Assembly: GCA_029779695.1 (NCBI GenBank) | Contig: JAKPAB010000200.1 | Coordinates: forward strand, 159,355-223,354 | DNA length: 64,000 nt | Direction of reading: 5' to 3' | Origin: Bacillota bacterium | Lineage (GTDB): Bacteria > Bacillota > Clostridia > Lachnospirales > Lachnospiraceae | In this document: positions 9,617 through 18,293 of the stretch, in pieces | Numbering within the stretch: position 1 is the stretch's first letter | Layout of the letters: each line of letters begins with the position of its first letter | Translations under genes and position numbers: made by a program | The notes under the pieces: generated by a model | What the model saw: the letters and a program-made list of their open reading frames with translations, nothing else | Databases searched by the model: none | Told to the model about the DNA's origin: nothing

Positions 9617-9991
9617 TTAGTCCTTTTTATTAGGAAAGCTATCGCCGAACTTTTTCAAAATATATTGAAAGTTCGAATTAGAATTAACAGTATTATTTTC
9701 CTGCACAGGAAAAATCTCGTTCTCTTTCAACTCACCAAGAAGAACAAGTCCCTCTTTTCCAACGCCTACAATAATATATCTGCCGCTTCCCGCTCTTACA
9801 ATCGAAATATACTTATTCGTAGAAATCTTGATGGTCTCAATAATCTCAAGATTTCTATTAACTGAATGAGCCTTTTGATAATTTGCGATCCATTTGGTTG
9901 AATAATACGTAAGTATCAAAACCGCCACAAATATGAAGAGCGTTATAATGAGCTGCAATAAACTTTCGCTCGTAGAGCTCAAAAATATCAT
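9617..9991 (-). CDS. fliO: FliO (FliZ-type) flagellar assembly membrane protein
   Basis: 124 residues with one N-terminal membrane helix (about 12-32) and a short cytoplasmic domain (KISTNKYISIVRAGSGRYIIVGVGKEGL) typical of FliO/FliZ. It helps assemble the FliPQR pore. The family is poorly conserved, so the call rests on the topology, the RYI(I/V)G(V)G pattern and its position between cheY and fliP, as in Bacillus. Spacing to cheY is 1 base. Confidence 0.88.
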   Translation of the reverse strand: MIFLSSTSESLLQLIITLFIFVAVLILTYYSTKWIANYQKAHSVNRNLEIIETIKISTNKYISIVRAGSGRYIIVGVGKEGLVLLGELKENEIFPVQENNTVNSNSNFQYILKKFGDSFPNKKD

Positions 9992-9992
9992 T

Positions 9993-10355
9993 TTAGCCGA
10001 TTACTTTCTTAACTGCCTCGAGAACACGTTCAGCCTGAAAAGGTTTAACAATAAAGTCCTTAGCGCCTGACTGAATAGCATCAATAACCATTGCCTGCTG
10101 GCCCATGGCTGAGCACATTATAATAGATGCATTGGGATCATTTGCACGGATTCCCTTAAGCGCCTGAATACCATCCATCTCAGGCATTGTGATGTCCATC
10201 AGAACAAGATCCGGCTTGCACTCAGTATAAACATCAATAGCTTTTTTGCCATTTTCAGCCTCTCCAACAATGTTGTAGCCATTTTTTGTAAGGATATCTT
10301 TAATCATCATTCTCATAAATGCTGCGTCATCGACAATCATAATATTCTTTGCCAT
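9993..10355 (-). CDS. cheY: CheY chemotaxis response regulator
   Basis: A single receiver domain of 120 residues with all phosphorylation residues present: Asp9/Asp10, phospho-acceptor Asp54 (VLMDITMPEMDG), Ser82 and Lys104 (VKPF). CheY-P made by CheA binds FliM and FliY at the switch. Its place between fliY and fliO is the Bacillus-type arrangement. The intact active site contrasts with the degenerate receiver of CheB in the same cluster. Confidence 0.95.
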   Translation of the reverse strand: MAKNIMIVDDAAFMRMMIKDILTKNGYNIVGEAENGKKAIDVYTECKPDLVLMDITMPEMDGIQALKGIRANDPNASIIMCSAMGQQAMVIDAIQSGAKDFIVKPFQAERVLEAVKKVIG

Positions 10356-10370
10356 TGTCTTTTTCTCCTA

Positions 10371-11582
10371 TCAATCATTCAATATTTCAGTTATACGAAT
10401 ACCGAAAGACTCTTCAATTACAACTACTTCGCCTCTTGCAACATACTTGCCATTAACCAATACATCAATAGGTTCACCAGCGATCTTGTTTAATTCTATT
10501 ATAGTACCGGGGGTAAAATCAAGTATCTCCTGAATAGATTTATGAGTTCTTCCCAATTCTACCGTAACTTCTAGCGGTACATCCTTAATAAGATCTATGT
10601 TTTCCTGCAGCGGTATCATCGGGTTGCCACTCGTAAATGATGTAAACTGTGCGGGTTGAACATCCACAGGCGGAACCTGCATCATTGGTTGCTGTGTCAT
10701 TTGTTGTTGCATCATTGGCTGTTGCATCATCTGCTGCTGCATCATCTGTGGCTGTGTCTGCATCTGTTGCGATGGAGCCTGTTGCAGCTGCTGTTGATTT
10801 TGAGTTTCCAAAGACCCTATCTGCATTTCGCTCTGTGGGACTTGCCCTACCGAGCTCGGTGCATCAGCATCACTTGCAGAAGCATCTGAATCTGCTTCCA
10901 TATTGTTCAGCACATCATTACACATCTCATGTACTAAGCTGACAGGATACAACTGCATCATCTTGCTGTCAACCAAATCACCGATTTGTAAATGAAATTC
11001 TATTTTTACAAAAATGCCTGATAGGAAGTCATCTATTACTCCGCCTTCTTTGGCATTGGCAAGGTCAATAAGATTAGATGTGGGCGGGCTTATATCTATC
11101 ACCTTATTCAGCATCGAAGAAAGCGAGGTTGCTGATGATCCCATCATCTGGTTCATAGCTTCGCTGATTGCCGAAAGATGAATCTCTCCCAGCTCACCAG
11201 TAACATTTGTCCCGTCTCCACCCATCATTAGGTCTGTTATGACCTTAACATCTTGTTCCTTTAAAACTAGTTCATTACTTCCGTTTAATCCCTTAGTAAA
11301 TATTATTTTAACAAGAACACAAGGTTTATCATATTCATCAATTATTTGCTGCCAAGTTGCCGATGAAACTACCGGCGTAGAAATCTCTACCTTTTTATTA
11401 ACCAGTGAAAAAAGTGCTGTGGCCGCTGTACCCATGCATATATTTGCGACCTCACCTATAGTATCAGATTCCTGCGTAGAAAGATGATCCGTGGAAGTCT
11501 CTGAAGAATCTCCTCCGCCGGAGGAAGCTCCTCCGTTAAGAAGGGCATCAATCTCTTCTTGTGATAAAGATCCGTCACTCAT
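10371..11582 (-). CDS. fliY: FliY motor switch phosphatase (FliN/FliY with CheC-like domain)
   Basis: 403 residues. The N-terminal CheY-P binding peptide SLSQEEIDALLNGG is followed by a CheC-like domain with two phosphatase half-sites (SDTIGEVANIC with Glu44/Asn47, and SAISEAMNQMMG with Glu141/Asn144). A low-complexity linker comes next, then a C-terminal FliN (SpoA) domain (about 325-403, VTVELGRTHKSIQEIL...GEVVVIEESFGIRI). It builds the C ring and dephosphorylates CheY-P. The linker at about 261-302 is almost only Gln and Met. The start overlaps fliM by 8 bases. Confidence 0.95.
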   Translation of the reverse strand: MSDGSLSQEEIDALLNGGASSGGGDSSETSTDHLSTQESDTIGEVANICMGTAATALFSLVNKKVEISTPVVSSATWQQIIDEYDKPCVLVKIIFTKGLNGSNELVLKEQDVKVITDLMMGGDGTNVTGELGEIHLSAISEAMNQMMGSSATSLSSMLNKVIDISPPTSNLIDLANAKEGGVIDDFLSGIFVKIEFHLQIGDLVDSKMMQLYPVSLVHEMCNDVLNNMEADSDASASDADAPSSVGQVPQSEMQIGSLETQNQQQLQQAPSQQMQTQPQMMQQQMMQQPMMQQQMTQQPMMQVPPVDVQPAQFTSFTSGNPMIPLQENIDLIKDVPLEVTVELGRTHKSIQEILDFTPGTIIELNKIAGEPIDVLVNGKYVARGEVVVIEESFGIRITEILND

Positions 11583-12567
11583 TCTCTTCTTTTTCCTCTC
11601 TTATCACCTTAGTTACCCTAACCGCATACTGTTTACCATGTGTTCCCGGTAAAGCTTCGAACTTCTTAATATCTCCAACATAGACCTGCAATTCATCATC
11701 AACCTTGGTATCAAGCTTAATTATATCTCCTCTTCTTAATGTTGAGAAGTCATTGATCGATACAATCGAATTACCTAGCACTACATGTACCGGTATAGCT
11801 GATTGATTAATTAATCGTTCTACAGTAGCACTATAGCTTGTGTCATTCTTATCCTGAAGGTTTGAATACCAGAACTTGGTATTTAGATTATCCATAATCG
11901 GTTCTAGTGTAATATATGGCAAGCATATATTCATAAGGCCTTCAACATCACCTATTTTAACATTAACCGTAATTACTGCCGTCATTTCAGACGGTGAAAT
12001 TATCTGAGCAAACTGAGAATTTGTTTCTATCCTATCCAGTCTTGGATTAACATCTATAACATTGCTCCAAGGTTCTCTCAGGAGGTTAACGCAGATATTC
12101 ATTATTCTTTCAATCAAAAGAAGTTCTATTTCTGAAAATTCTCTCAACTTTTCAATAGGTTCTCCGGCTCCGCCTAGTAATCTGTCTACTATAGCGTACC
12201 CCAGTTTTGATGCCATTTCAATAATGATATTTCCCTTTAGCGGAGAAAAATCAACAATTCCCAAGATTACGGGATTAGAAAGTGCATTGGCGAACTCCAT
12301 ATATGAAATAGCCTCGGCATTCATAACCTCGACTGATATATTTTTTCTTAAATAAATCGGGAGATTCGTGGAAAGCAGTCTTCCATAATGTTCAAAAACC
12401 ATCTCTAATGTTCTGAGATGCTCTTTTGAAAACTTGGAAGGTCGGGCAAAGTCATATTGCTTCACCTGATTTTCACTGCTCTTTTTCATCTCCTCTACAT
12501 CAACTTCACCACTGTTCAGCTGTTGTAGGAGACTATCTATCTCGCTCTGTGAAAGTACATCACTCAC
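11575..12567 (-). CDS. fliM: FliM flagellar motor switch protein
   Basis: 330 residues. The N-terminal CheY-P binding motif LSQSEIDSLLQQL is followed by the middle domain (EHLRTLEMVFEHYGRLLSTNLP onward) and a C-terminal SpoA/FliN-like domain. FliM is the main C-ring subunit, and binding of CheY-P reverses rotation. The length is normal. It ends inside fliY (8-base overlap) and begins 34 bases after fliL. Confidence 0.96.
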   Translation of the reverse strand: MSDVLSQSEIDSLLQQLNSGEVDVEEMKKSSENQVKQYDFARPSKFSKEHLRTLEMVFEHYGRLLSTNLPIYLRKNISVEVMNAEAISYMEFANALSNPVILGIVDFSPLKGNIIIEMASKLGYAIVDRLLGGAGEPIEKLREFSEIELLLIERIMNICVNLLREPWSNVIDVNPRLDRIETNSQFAQIISPSEMTAVITVNVKIGDVEGLMNICLPYITLEPIMDNLNTKFWYSNLQDKNDTSYSATVERLINQSAIPVHVVLGNSIVSINDFSTLRRGDIIKLDTKVDDELQVYVGDIKKFEALPGTHGKQYAVRVTKVIREEKEENE

Positions 12568-12601
12568 GGCCCAATCTCACCACCTTTCCAGCTTATGTTT
12601 C

Positions 12602-13126
12602 TTACTGTGCTGACATCGCTGCTGTCCAACCAACTGCAGTAATCAGATCTCCGCCAAAGGACTTAGCTAGTTGATCCTTAACTTCATTCTTAGCTTCTTC
12701 TGCCTTTGACTGTAGCTCATCAAATGTATAATTTGCAACTACCTTACTGACTGTATCTGTGATTATACCATTATATTCCTTCATTTTATCTCCGCCATAC
12801 GTCGCATAGTTTTCACTTTTTTTATTGATGGTGATCGTAATCTTACTGATGGAGGCAAAATATGATTTTCCATCGCTACCACTTTTCAGATTTACTGTAA
12901 TTGCATCTGTAATTGTATATGGTTCCTTATCTGCGAGACCTGTATCTCCATTGGCATTAGTAGCCTCTCCCGATGTAAGATCAAGGTCGATGGCTCCTGC
13001 TACCTTTGTAATAAGATCATTAGCCTTTTTGGTTTCTGGAAGAATCGTAAATGTAAGAAGTGCCGTAAGTACAAGATTAATAAGAACCAAAAGTAACGTT
13101 ATTATTGTAATCAAACTCTTTTTCAT
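12602..13126 (-). CDS. fliL: FliL flagellar basal body-associated protein
   Basis: 174 residues with one N-terminal membrane helix (about 5-28, LITIITLLLVLINLVLTALLTF) and an extracytoplasmic domain ending in YNGIITDTVSKVVANYTFDELQS. FliL surrounds and stabilises the stator. It lies between motB and fliM, as in many Firmicutes. The sequence family is loose, so the call uses topology, size and context together with the ITDTVSK-type segment. Confidence 0.88.
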   Translation of the reverse strand: MKKSLITIITLLLVLINLVLTALLTFTILPETKKANDLITKVAGAIDLDLTSGEATNANGDTGLADKEPYTITDAITVNLKSGSDGKSYFASISKITITINKKSENYATYGGDKMKEYNGIITDTVSKVVANYTFDELQSKAEEAKNEVKDQLAKSFGGDLITAVGWTAAMSAQ

Positions 13127-13163
13127 CTAAATTAGAGTCCCCTTTCAGATTGAAACATTTATG

Positions 13164-14162
13164 TCAATTTGCCTTGGTTATATTATTCGTATTATCTGTA
13201 CCTTCGCTCTGACCTGATATTTCAGAACTCAAAGTATTGTATATCTTAATTGTTACTCTTCGGTTAAGTGATCTGCCATCAGCCGTATCATTGGAAGCAA
13301 TTGGATCATATTCTCCTCGTCCCGTTGACACAATGTTACCCGGATTAATTGTCGTCTTGCTTCTAATATAATTGGCAACATATAGTGCTCTATACATTGA
13401 TAACACATCATTACTCTCATACTTAGGACTATGTATTGGAACTGAGTCTGTATGACCCTCTACTTCTATTAGATTATTTCCATATGACCCTATAATATTA
13501 GCCACTTTGTTAAGAAGCGGTTCAGCATCAGAAACGATTTCAGCCTTTCCTGTATTAAATAAAATAGATCCATTAAGGGTTATCGTAACATACTGGCCAT
13601 TAAAATCGAGCTGAACCATATCCTGAATACCAGAAGCTTTAGTTGCATTTTCGATATCCTCTGCCATCTTCTCGCTCTCAGATATGCCTTTTTCTTCATA
13701 TTGATTTTTCAGTTCTTCATTAGAAAGCTTTTCTGAATTATCGGTTTGATCCTTACTTCCCGTATTCTCACCTTCATTATTCTCAGATCCGGAAGATCCA
13801 TCTGAAATACCCTTTGACTGCCCTGTATCTCCGACATTCTCTTTATCTGAATCCGCATTGTTACCGGAATTTTTTTCATCACCTTTTTTTCCAGTCGATT
13901 GATTCATATATGCATCAAACTGTTGAAGTGCACTCACACCTGAGGATATAAGACTTCCATCAGTATTACTAACGGAAGTACCTCCAGCTGGAAGTATACT
14001 GAACTGGCTCGAAAGAGATTGAACAACAACTTCGTACTTTTTGGTATCAACAGATGACATTGAGAAAAGTAACACGAAGAAACATAAAAGCAAATTCATT
14101 AGATCCGAAAATGTACTTTGCCAAAGTGGAAAGCTTTTGGGATCCTCAGGTTTCTTCTTCAT
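13164..14162 (-). CDS. motB: MotB stator protein with OmpA-like peptidoglycan-binding domain
   Basis: 332 residues. The short cytoplasmic N-terminus leads into one membrane helix holding the ion-binding Asp20 (STFSDLMNLLLCFFVLLFSM). The C-terminal OmpA/MotB domain has VEGHTDSVPI and NRRVTIKI. Between them lies a long Ser/Asn/Asp/Gly-rich linker (about 90-155). Paired with MotA it forms the torque-generating channel anchored to the wall. The motA stop and motB start share one base. Ion type (proton or sodium) cannot be read safely here. Confidence 0.95.
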   Translation of the reverse strand: MKKKPEDPKSFPLWQSTFSDLMNLLLCFFVLLFSMSSVDTKKYEVVVQSLSSQFSILPAGGTSVSNTDGSLISSGVSALQQFDAYMNQSTGKKGDEKNSGNNADSDKENVGDTGQSKGISDGSSGSENNEGENTGSKDQTDNSEKLSNEELKNQYEEKGISESEKMAEDIENATKASGIQDMVQLDFNGQYVTITLNGSILFNTGKAEIVSDAEPLLNKVANIIGSYGNNLIEVEGHTDSVPIHSPKYESNDVLSMYRALYVANYIRSKTTINPGNIVSTGRGEYDPIASNDTADGRSLNRRVTIKIYNTLSSEISGQSEGTDNTNNITKAN

Positions 14163-14977
14163 TAATTCTCACCTCCGCCACCTTCAGACGAGCCAACTCC
14201 TTCGCGCTTAGCAGGGGACAAGAATGTCTTTAACTTTTCTTCTATTATTCTTGGATTTTCACCCGCCTGAATAGAAAGGATACCCTCAACAATAACCTCT
14301 TTAAGTGCTATTTCATGTGAGTTATTATCCTTAAGCTTTTCGGCAGTAGGCCCCGCTATCCAGTTTGCAAGAAGAGAACCATAAAGAGTAGTGATCAATG
14401 CAACCGACATATTTGGTCCTATTGATGAAGCATCAGACAAGTCTTTAAGCATGTTTATAAGACCAATAAGCGTACCTATCATTCCCCATGCAGGGCCCAT
14501 GTCTTTCATTGTTTCTTGAACTGTCCATACTTTTTTATGCCGCTCCTCTATTGCTCCGAGTTCCGTTTCGAGAATTCCTCTTACTAGATTTGGGTCAGTA
14601 CCATCAACGACAAGCATTATGCCTTTTCTTAGAAATGGATCTTCAATATCATGTGTTGCCTCGTCTAAGGCAAGAAGACCTTCCTTACGAGCTACATTGG
14701 ATAATTTGATTATGGTGTTTATAACCTCAGCTGGATCCTGTTTGGAAGGTTCCTTGAGTATAAGTGTCAATCCCTTAAACCCGTTTATGAATTCATCCAA
14801 TTTAAAACATGTCAAAACGCACGCAAAAGAACCACCGAATGTTATTATTATGGAAGGAACATCAATATAAGCAGCAATAGTTGCGCCAGACGACAATATT
14901 CCATATACCACCATGACGCCGCATAGAATAATTCCGGCCAAACTTGCTATATCCAAGGTATACTCCTTCCTATTCAA
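14162..14977 (-). CDS. motA: MotA stator protein
   Basis: 271 residues with four membrane helices, a large cytoplasmic loop between the second and third, and the family stretch MGPAWGMIGTLIGLINMLKDL, where the channel prolines lie. A final Gly/Glu-rich tail follows. MotA and MotB form the stator. A ribosome site of AGGAG type precedes the ATG. This gene starts a new transcription segment, because a terminator and a candidate promoter lie between it and flgE. Confidence 0.95.
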   Translation of the reverse strand: MNRKEYTLDIASLAGIILCGVMVVYGILSSGATIAAYIDVPSIIITFGGSFACVLTCFKLDEFINGFKGLTLILKEPSKQDPAEVINTIIKLSNVARKEGLLALDEATHDIEDPFLRKGIMLVVDGTDPNLVRGILETELGAIEERHKKVWTVQETMKDMGPAWGMIGTLIGLINMLKDLSDASSIGPNMSVALITTLYGSLLANWIAGPTAEKLKDNNSHEIALKEVIVEGILSIQAGENPRIIEEKLKTFLSPAKREGVGSSEGGGGEN

Positions 14978-15039
14978 GTAAAATATTTATTAAAGCAAAA
15001 AGTAATTTTTAAATTTTAACCAATAAGTGCACTTATGGA

Positions 15040-15090
15040 TTATCGCTAATTTCACTTTTTAATCTTACTAGATTATGTACTTTTTGTCTA
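15040..15090 (-). promoter_or_regulatory. Candidate overlapping sigma-A and sigma-28-like promoters for motA
   Basis: Two promoter-like signals overlap on the minus strand. TAGACA, 17 bases, TAAGAT (15090 to 15062) is close to the sigma-A consensus. TAAG, 16 bases, AGCGATAA (15067 to 15040) resembles the Bacillus sigma-D form TAAA-N15-GCCGATAT, and its -35 element lies within the sigma-A -10. The start of motA is about 60 bases downstream. Neither is a perfect match. Confidence 0.45.
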
Positions 15091-15124
15091 CTTTTATTTT
15101 CTACATTTAGTATGAAGCAAACAA

Positions 15125-15160
15125 ACCACATACAAGAAAATTGAATTTCTTGTATGTGGT
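15125..15160 (-). terminator. Intrinsic terminator after flgE
   Basis: A 15-bp perfect stem (ACCACATACAAGAAA and its complement) with a 6-base loop lies 47 bases after the flgE stop. On the minus strand it is followed by TTGTTTGCTTC, a moderate U-tract. It should end or reduce transcription from the upstream fla genes before motA. Confidence 0.7.
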
Positions 15161-15206
15161 CATAGCTAGTCTAACTATTCAGTCAGCTCTTATATATCTA
15201 CATCAT

Positions 15207-17051
15207 TTATCGTTTCAGATTTACTAATTCTTCAAGAAGTGTATCTGAGGTTGTAATAATTCTTGAATTTGCTTGAAAACCTCTCTGTGTTGTTATCATA
15301 TCCGTAAACTGTCTTGCCAGATCTACGTTTGACATTTCTAGCTGGCCAGTTGTCATCTTGCCACCATCTGCAGTTATCTCTACACCGATTCCGTTAAATT
15401 CTCCTGAGTTTAGTGTTGTTGAATAGCAGTTATTTCCTACGCTCTCAAGACCTGATGGATTGGCAAACTGTGCAACAGCTATTTGTCCCAAAAGAACTGT
15501 ATTACCATTATCGTACGAGCCAAAGATCTTACCATCCTGAGCAATAGAAAGTCCTGTCATAGCTCCAAGTTTTTTTCCTGTTCCAAGAGTCTTTGTTACA
15601 TCGCCCTTTAGAATACCCATTGTTGAGGCAGCCCCATTGTCTGCTGTCTTTACTTGGGAAAAATCAATGTTTACGTTTCTAAAATTAACGCCAAGTGGAG
15701 AAAGATTAAGATCAACAGATTTCTGTCCCGTTTCGCCTACATATGAAAACGAGCCATCTGAAGGATCAAACTTAACTGTATAGTCTGTGGTATCTTTTAC
15801 AACTACCAGTTTATTACCTACGAACTGTAAAGGAGCTGTTATATTGGCTCCATCAACTTTAAGTGTAGTATTTGTTATTGTTTTCGCTTTATCGGAAATA
15901 GCTGTATCAGATACACCATATATCTCTCCAAGAGAGAAAAATTTTGTATCTCCCGAACCATCTGTTGCCGTAAAAACATATCCTAAACTACCATGTGTCG
16001 CATCTGTCTCAGGTTTTCCATCCTTATCAACCAAAGTACCTGGCGCAGTCATATCAAGTTTAAAGTATTTAGATGTACCCGCGCTATTTGTAGATTTGGT
16101 CCATAGAGCATTTGTAGCTGTAGATGTCCCACCTGTACTTGTTGCTGCAGGATCTGTACTTGTAAACTTGCTAGTAGGTGAATAAGATGATACTCTCTGC
16201 GTCTTATTACCAAAAAGTGAGCTCCAATCGTTACTAGTGTCAAGCGTTGTTGTATTATTTCCAGCAGCATCCTTAATATAATCCTTATCGTCTATTGTAA
16301 TACCTGCCTGATTATTTGATTTTGTAAGAATAGTTTTACCGTTAGCATCAGTAATATCCGAAAGTGAAATCGAGTATTCACCTTCATCTGCATCAGTTTT
16401 ATGAAGCGAGAATTTTGCATTATATGAATATCCAAGGTCATCATAGAAGTTCAGGCTCATAATATATCCATTTTCACTATCCACTGCTGGAGTATTCTTA
16501 TCAAGAATTCCACTTACTGTACCCTTGGTTGTAGCTTCCGGTTGTGATGTTCTGTTATCTTCAGACATTACGCGAAGAGGACCTACTGTATTCTGCTGAA
16601 TGGTCATACTCTGTTTATTAACGCCCCAGCCCTGAACCATAAAACCTGTTGTTGTCATGGCAAGGTTACCTGCCTCATCAATATAAAACGATCCAGCACG
16701 AGTAAACATATTCTGGCTTCCATTATTAACAATGAAAAAATTTGTATTCTGTGCATCAGTGAGTTTAATATCTGTTGCATCTCCAGTGCTTTCTGCTGCA
16801 CCGCCTGATGCTATAGATATCTTTGTTGCTCCTGTAGTAACGCCCAAACCGATCTGATTGGCATTTTTTCCACCAAGATTCGCTGTGGGTCCACTAGCTC
16901 CAGAAGTAGTCTGATACATAATATCCTGGAATGTTGTGGATGAAGATTTAAACGCCAACGTGTTAACATTGGCAATATTATTACCGATTACATCCATCCT
17001 AGTCTGGTGTGTACGAAGTCCCGCTACACCAGAGTAAAGTGCTCTCATCAT
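15207..17051 (-). CDS. flgE: FlgE flagellar hook protein
   Basis: 614 residues. The N-terminal rod/hook signature MMRALYSGVAGLRTHQTRMDVIGNNIANVNTLAFKSS and the C-terminal SNVDLARQFTDMITTQRGFQANSRII flank a long, Thr/Ser/Asn-rich exposed middle (about 150-480). It is longer than the 400-odd residues of enteric FlgE, which reflects the variable surface domain. The hook joins rod and filament. I keep the first of two adjacent ATGs because a GGAGG site is 9 bases upstream. The leader has an unusual hairpin around that site, and a terminator follows the gene. Confidence 0.95.
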   Translation of the reverse strand: MMRALYSGVAGLRTHQTRMDVIGNNIANVNTLAFKSSSTTFQDIMYQTTSGASGPTANLGGKNANQIGLGVTTGATKISIASGGAAESTGDATDIKLTDAQNTNFFIVNNGSQNMFTRAGSFYIDEAGNLAMTTTGFMVQGWGVNKQSMTIQQNTVGPLRVMSEDNRTSQPEATTKGTVSGILDKNTPAVDSENGYIMSLNFYDDLGYSYNAKFSLHKTDADEGEYSISLSDITDANGKTILTKSNNQAGITIDDKDYIKDAAGNNTTTLDTSNDWSSLFGNKTQRVSSYSPTSKFTSTDPAATSTGGTSTATNALWTKSTNSAGTSKYFKLDMTAPGTLVDKDGKPETDATHGSLGYVFTATDGSGDTKFFSLGEIYGVSDTAISDKAKTITNTTLKVDGANITAPLQFVGNKLVVVKDTTDYTVKFDPSDGSFSYVGETGQKSVDLNLSPLGVNFRNVNIDFSQVKTADNGAASTMGILKGDVTKTLGTGKKLGAMTGLSIAQDGKIFGSYDNGNTVLLGQIAVAQFANPSGLESVGNNCYSTTLNSGEFNGIGVEITADGGKMTTGQLEMSNVDLARQFTDMITTQRGFQANSRIITTSDTLLEELVNLKR

Positions 17052-17055
17052 AGGA

Positions 17056-17113
17056 CACGACCTCCAATTCGTCGTGCTGTGAAAGGATTACCGCTTCTGT
17101 CATTCGGCGGTAA
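17056..17113 (-). promoter_or_regulatory. flgE leader with two hairpins, one holding the ribosome site
   Basis: In the 88 bases between the TIGR02530-like gene and flgE there are two inverted repeats. CACGAC/GTCGTG (17056-17061 with 17071-17076) encloses the GGAGG site of flgE, mostly in its 9-base loop. GCGGTAA/TTACCGC (17088-17094 with 17107-17113) lies just upstream. They could tune hook translation. No U-tract follows, so they are not terminators. A regulatory role is inference. Confidence 0.35.
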
Positions 17114-17139
17114 AAATAAGCCCCCATTAAGGTCCGGCT

Positions 17140-17550
17140 CTAAGCTATCACAGCTCCATCAATATTTGTAAAAACATTATTGTCCGTAGTATTCTTTTCA
17201 TCCATGGCGGTAACTACGGTCTGCGTAGGTACATTAACAATAAATGCCAGTGAATCTACCAGCACAAGTGAATCATTAATTCCCTTTGCATCTGCCTGTT
17301 TGACCCCATTAGAAAGTCTCTCACTCTGCTCAGGAGATAGTTCTATCTGCCGTTCAATCAAGCGTGTAGCCGCATGCTTTGAAAAATGTACATCAGAGGA
17401 ATTCCCGATTTTCTCTTCAACTTTTCCCGAAAGCACTTCCGAAAATGGAGTAACTTTATCGGAATAAGGCGAAAGCACTTTGCTATTATTGGGCAGATAT
17501 TTGTTCTGAACCTGTTCTATTGAAGTAAAGTTGTTTCCAATTTTATTCAT
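17140..17550 (-). CDS. Flagellar operon protein, TIGR02530 (Flg_new) type
   Basis: 136 residues. The segment VHFSKHAATRLIERQIELSPEQSERLSNGVKQADAKGINDSLVLVDSLAFIVNV is the hallmark of the small flagellar operon protein family found between flgD and flgE in Firmicutes. Its function is not established. The context (hook cap flgD, hook flgE) suggests a role in hook assembly. The N-terminal 50 residues are polar and probably disordered. No membrane segment or signal peptide is seen. Confidence 0.88.
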   Translation of the reverse strand: MNKIGNNFTSIEQVQNKYLPNNSKVLSPYSDKVTPFSEVLSGKVEEKIGNSSDVHFSKHAATRLIERQIELSPEQSERLSNGVKQADAKGINDSLVLVDSLAFIVNVPTQTVVTAMDEKNTTDNNVFTNIDGAVIA

Positions 17551-17598
17551 TTCAGTTTCTCCTTTCCGTAAAATTAATCCTTCATTAATTATTATCGG

Positions 17599-18261
17599 TT
17601 ATTTTGAATTTTTCTTTAGTTCTTCTAACCGTTTTGTTACAGAAGTAATTTTTTCTGCATCTTTAGCTGATACAAACTGTTTAGCATACGTTGATAGCGA
17701 ATCATATAGTGTTTTAGCTGCAGTAAAGCTATCTTCGTCCTGTAATGTAAAGTTATCAGCTGAAGGTACTTTGGAAAGAAGTGTTGAAAGTGAAGATGCA
17801 GCCAATTTAGCTTCATAATAGCTTGCATCTTTTACTCCGGTAATATTATCTGCTTTGTATTCCTTATCATTTACACCTATATAAATGCCATCATCCTTCT
17901 TAGTATAATAATCAACTATTCCTGTAACATCCCCATTATCTGTTCCGATCGTTACATACTTTCCAACAAGATTAGCTGTTGATATCCCGTTAACGCTGCT
18001 AGAAACACTCTGTGTAGCTTCAACCTGAGAAAATGTTGCCATTTCCGATACATACTGAGAATTTTGTGTGGGTGACATAGGGTCCTGATACTGCATCTCA
18101 GCTGCTAGAAGTTTCAAAAACATATTCTTGTCATAGCTAGTTCCATTTACTGCTTTTGCTGATGCTGCCTCTTTTCCAGTACCTGTACTTTGTGCACGCT
18201 TTGCAGCATTTGTAGAATCAGATATCTGGCCATTTGTAACATTAGCTTGTATAGAAGACAT
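17599..18261 (-). CDS. flgD: FlgD hook-capping protein
   Basis: The conserved FlgD N-terminal region is clear: NMFLKLLAAEMQYQDPMSPTQNSQYVSEMATFSQVEATQ. FlgD caps the growing hook and is shed when the filament forms. The ORF track starts at 18279, but a GGAAAGGAG ribosome site lies inside that extension, about 7 bases before ATG at 18261. The product MSSIQANVTNG... of 220 residues is preferred. The C-terminal part is Ser/Lys-rich and lacks an obvious second tudor-like domain of enteric FlgD. It lies between fliK and the TIGR02530-like gene, the usual order. Confidence 0.93.
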   Translation of the reverse strand: MSSIQANVTNGQISDSTNAAKRAQSTGTGKEAASAKAVNGTSYDKNMFLKLLAAEMQYQDPMSPTQNSQYVSEMATFSQVEATQSVSSSVNGISTANLVGKYVTIGTDNGDVTGIVDYYTKKDDGIYIGVNDKEYKADNITGVKDASYYEAKLAASSLSTLLSKVPSADNFTLQDEDSFTAAKTLYDSLSTYAKQFVSAKDAEKITSVTKRLEELKKNSK

Positions 18262-18293
18262 GATTATTCTCCTTTCCATACTTGATAAAAATT

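Noticed and set aside
10649-10942. Leu/His- and Ala/Val/Ser-rich ORFs opposite fliY
   Set aside because: They are shadows of the Gln/Met-rich linker of FliY. Composition is explained by the antisense of CAG/ATG codons.
14978-15206. A flbD gene between flgE and motA, as in many Firmicutes
   Set aside because: No open frame with a start and the FlbD pattern is found. The gap holds a terminator and promoter-like sequence.
17052-17139. A c-di-GMP riboswitch in the flgE leader
   Set aside because: Two hairpins are present, but none of the conserved GEMM core sequence is seen and the region is too short.
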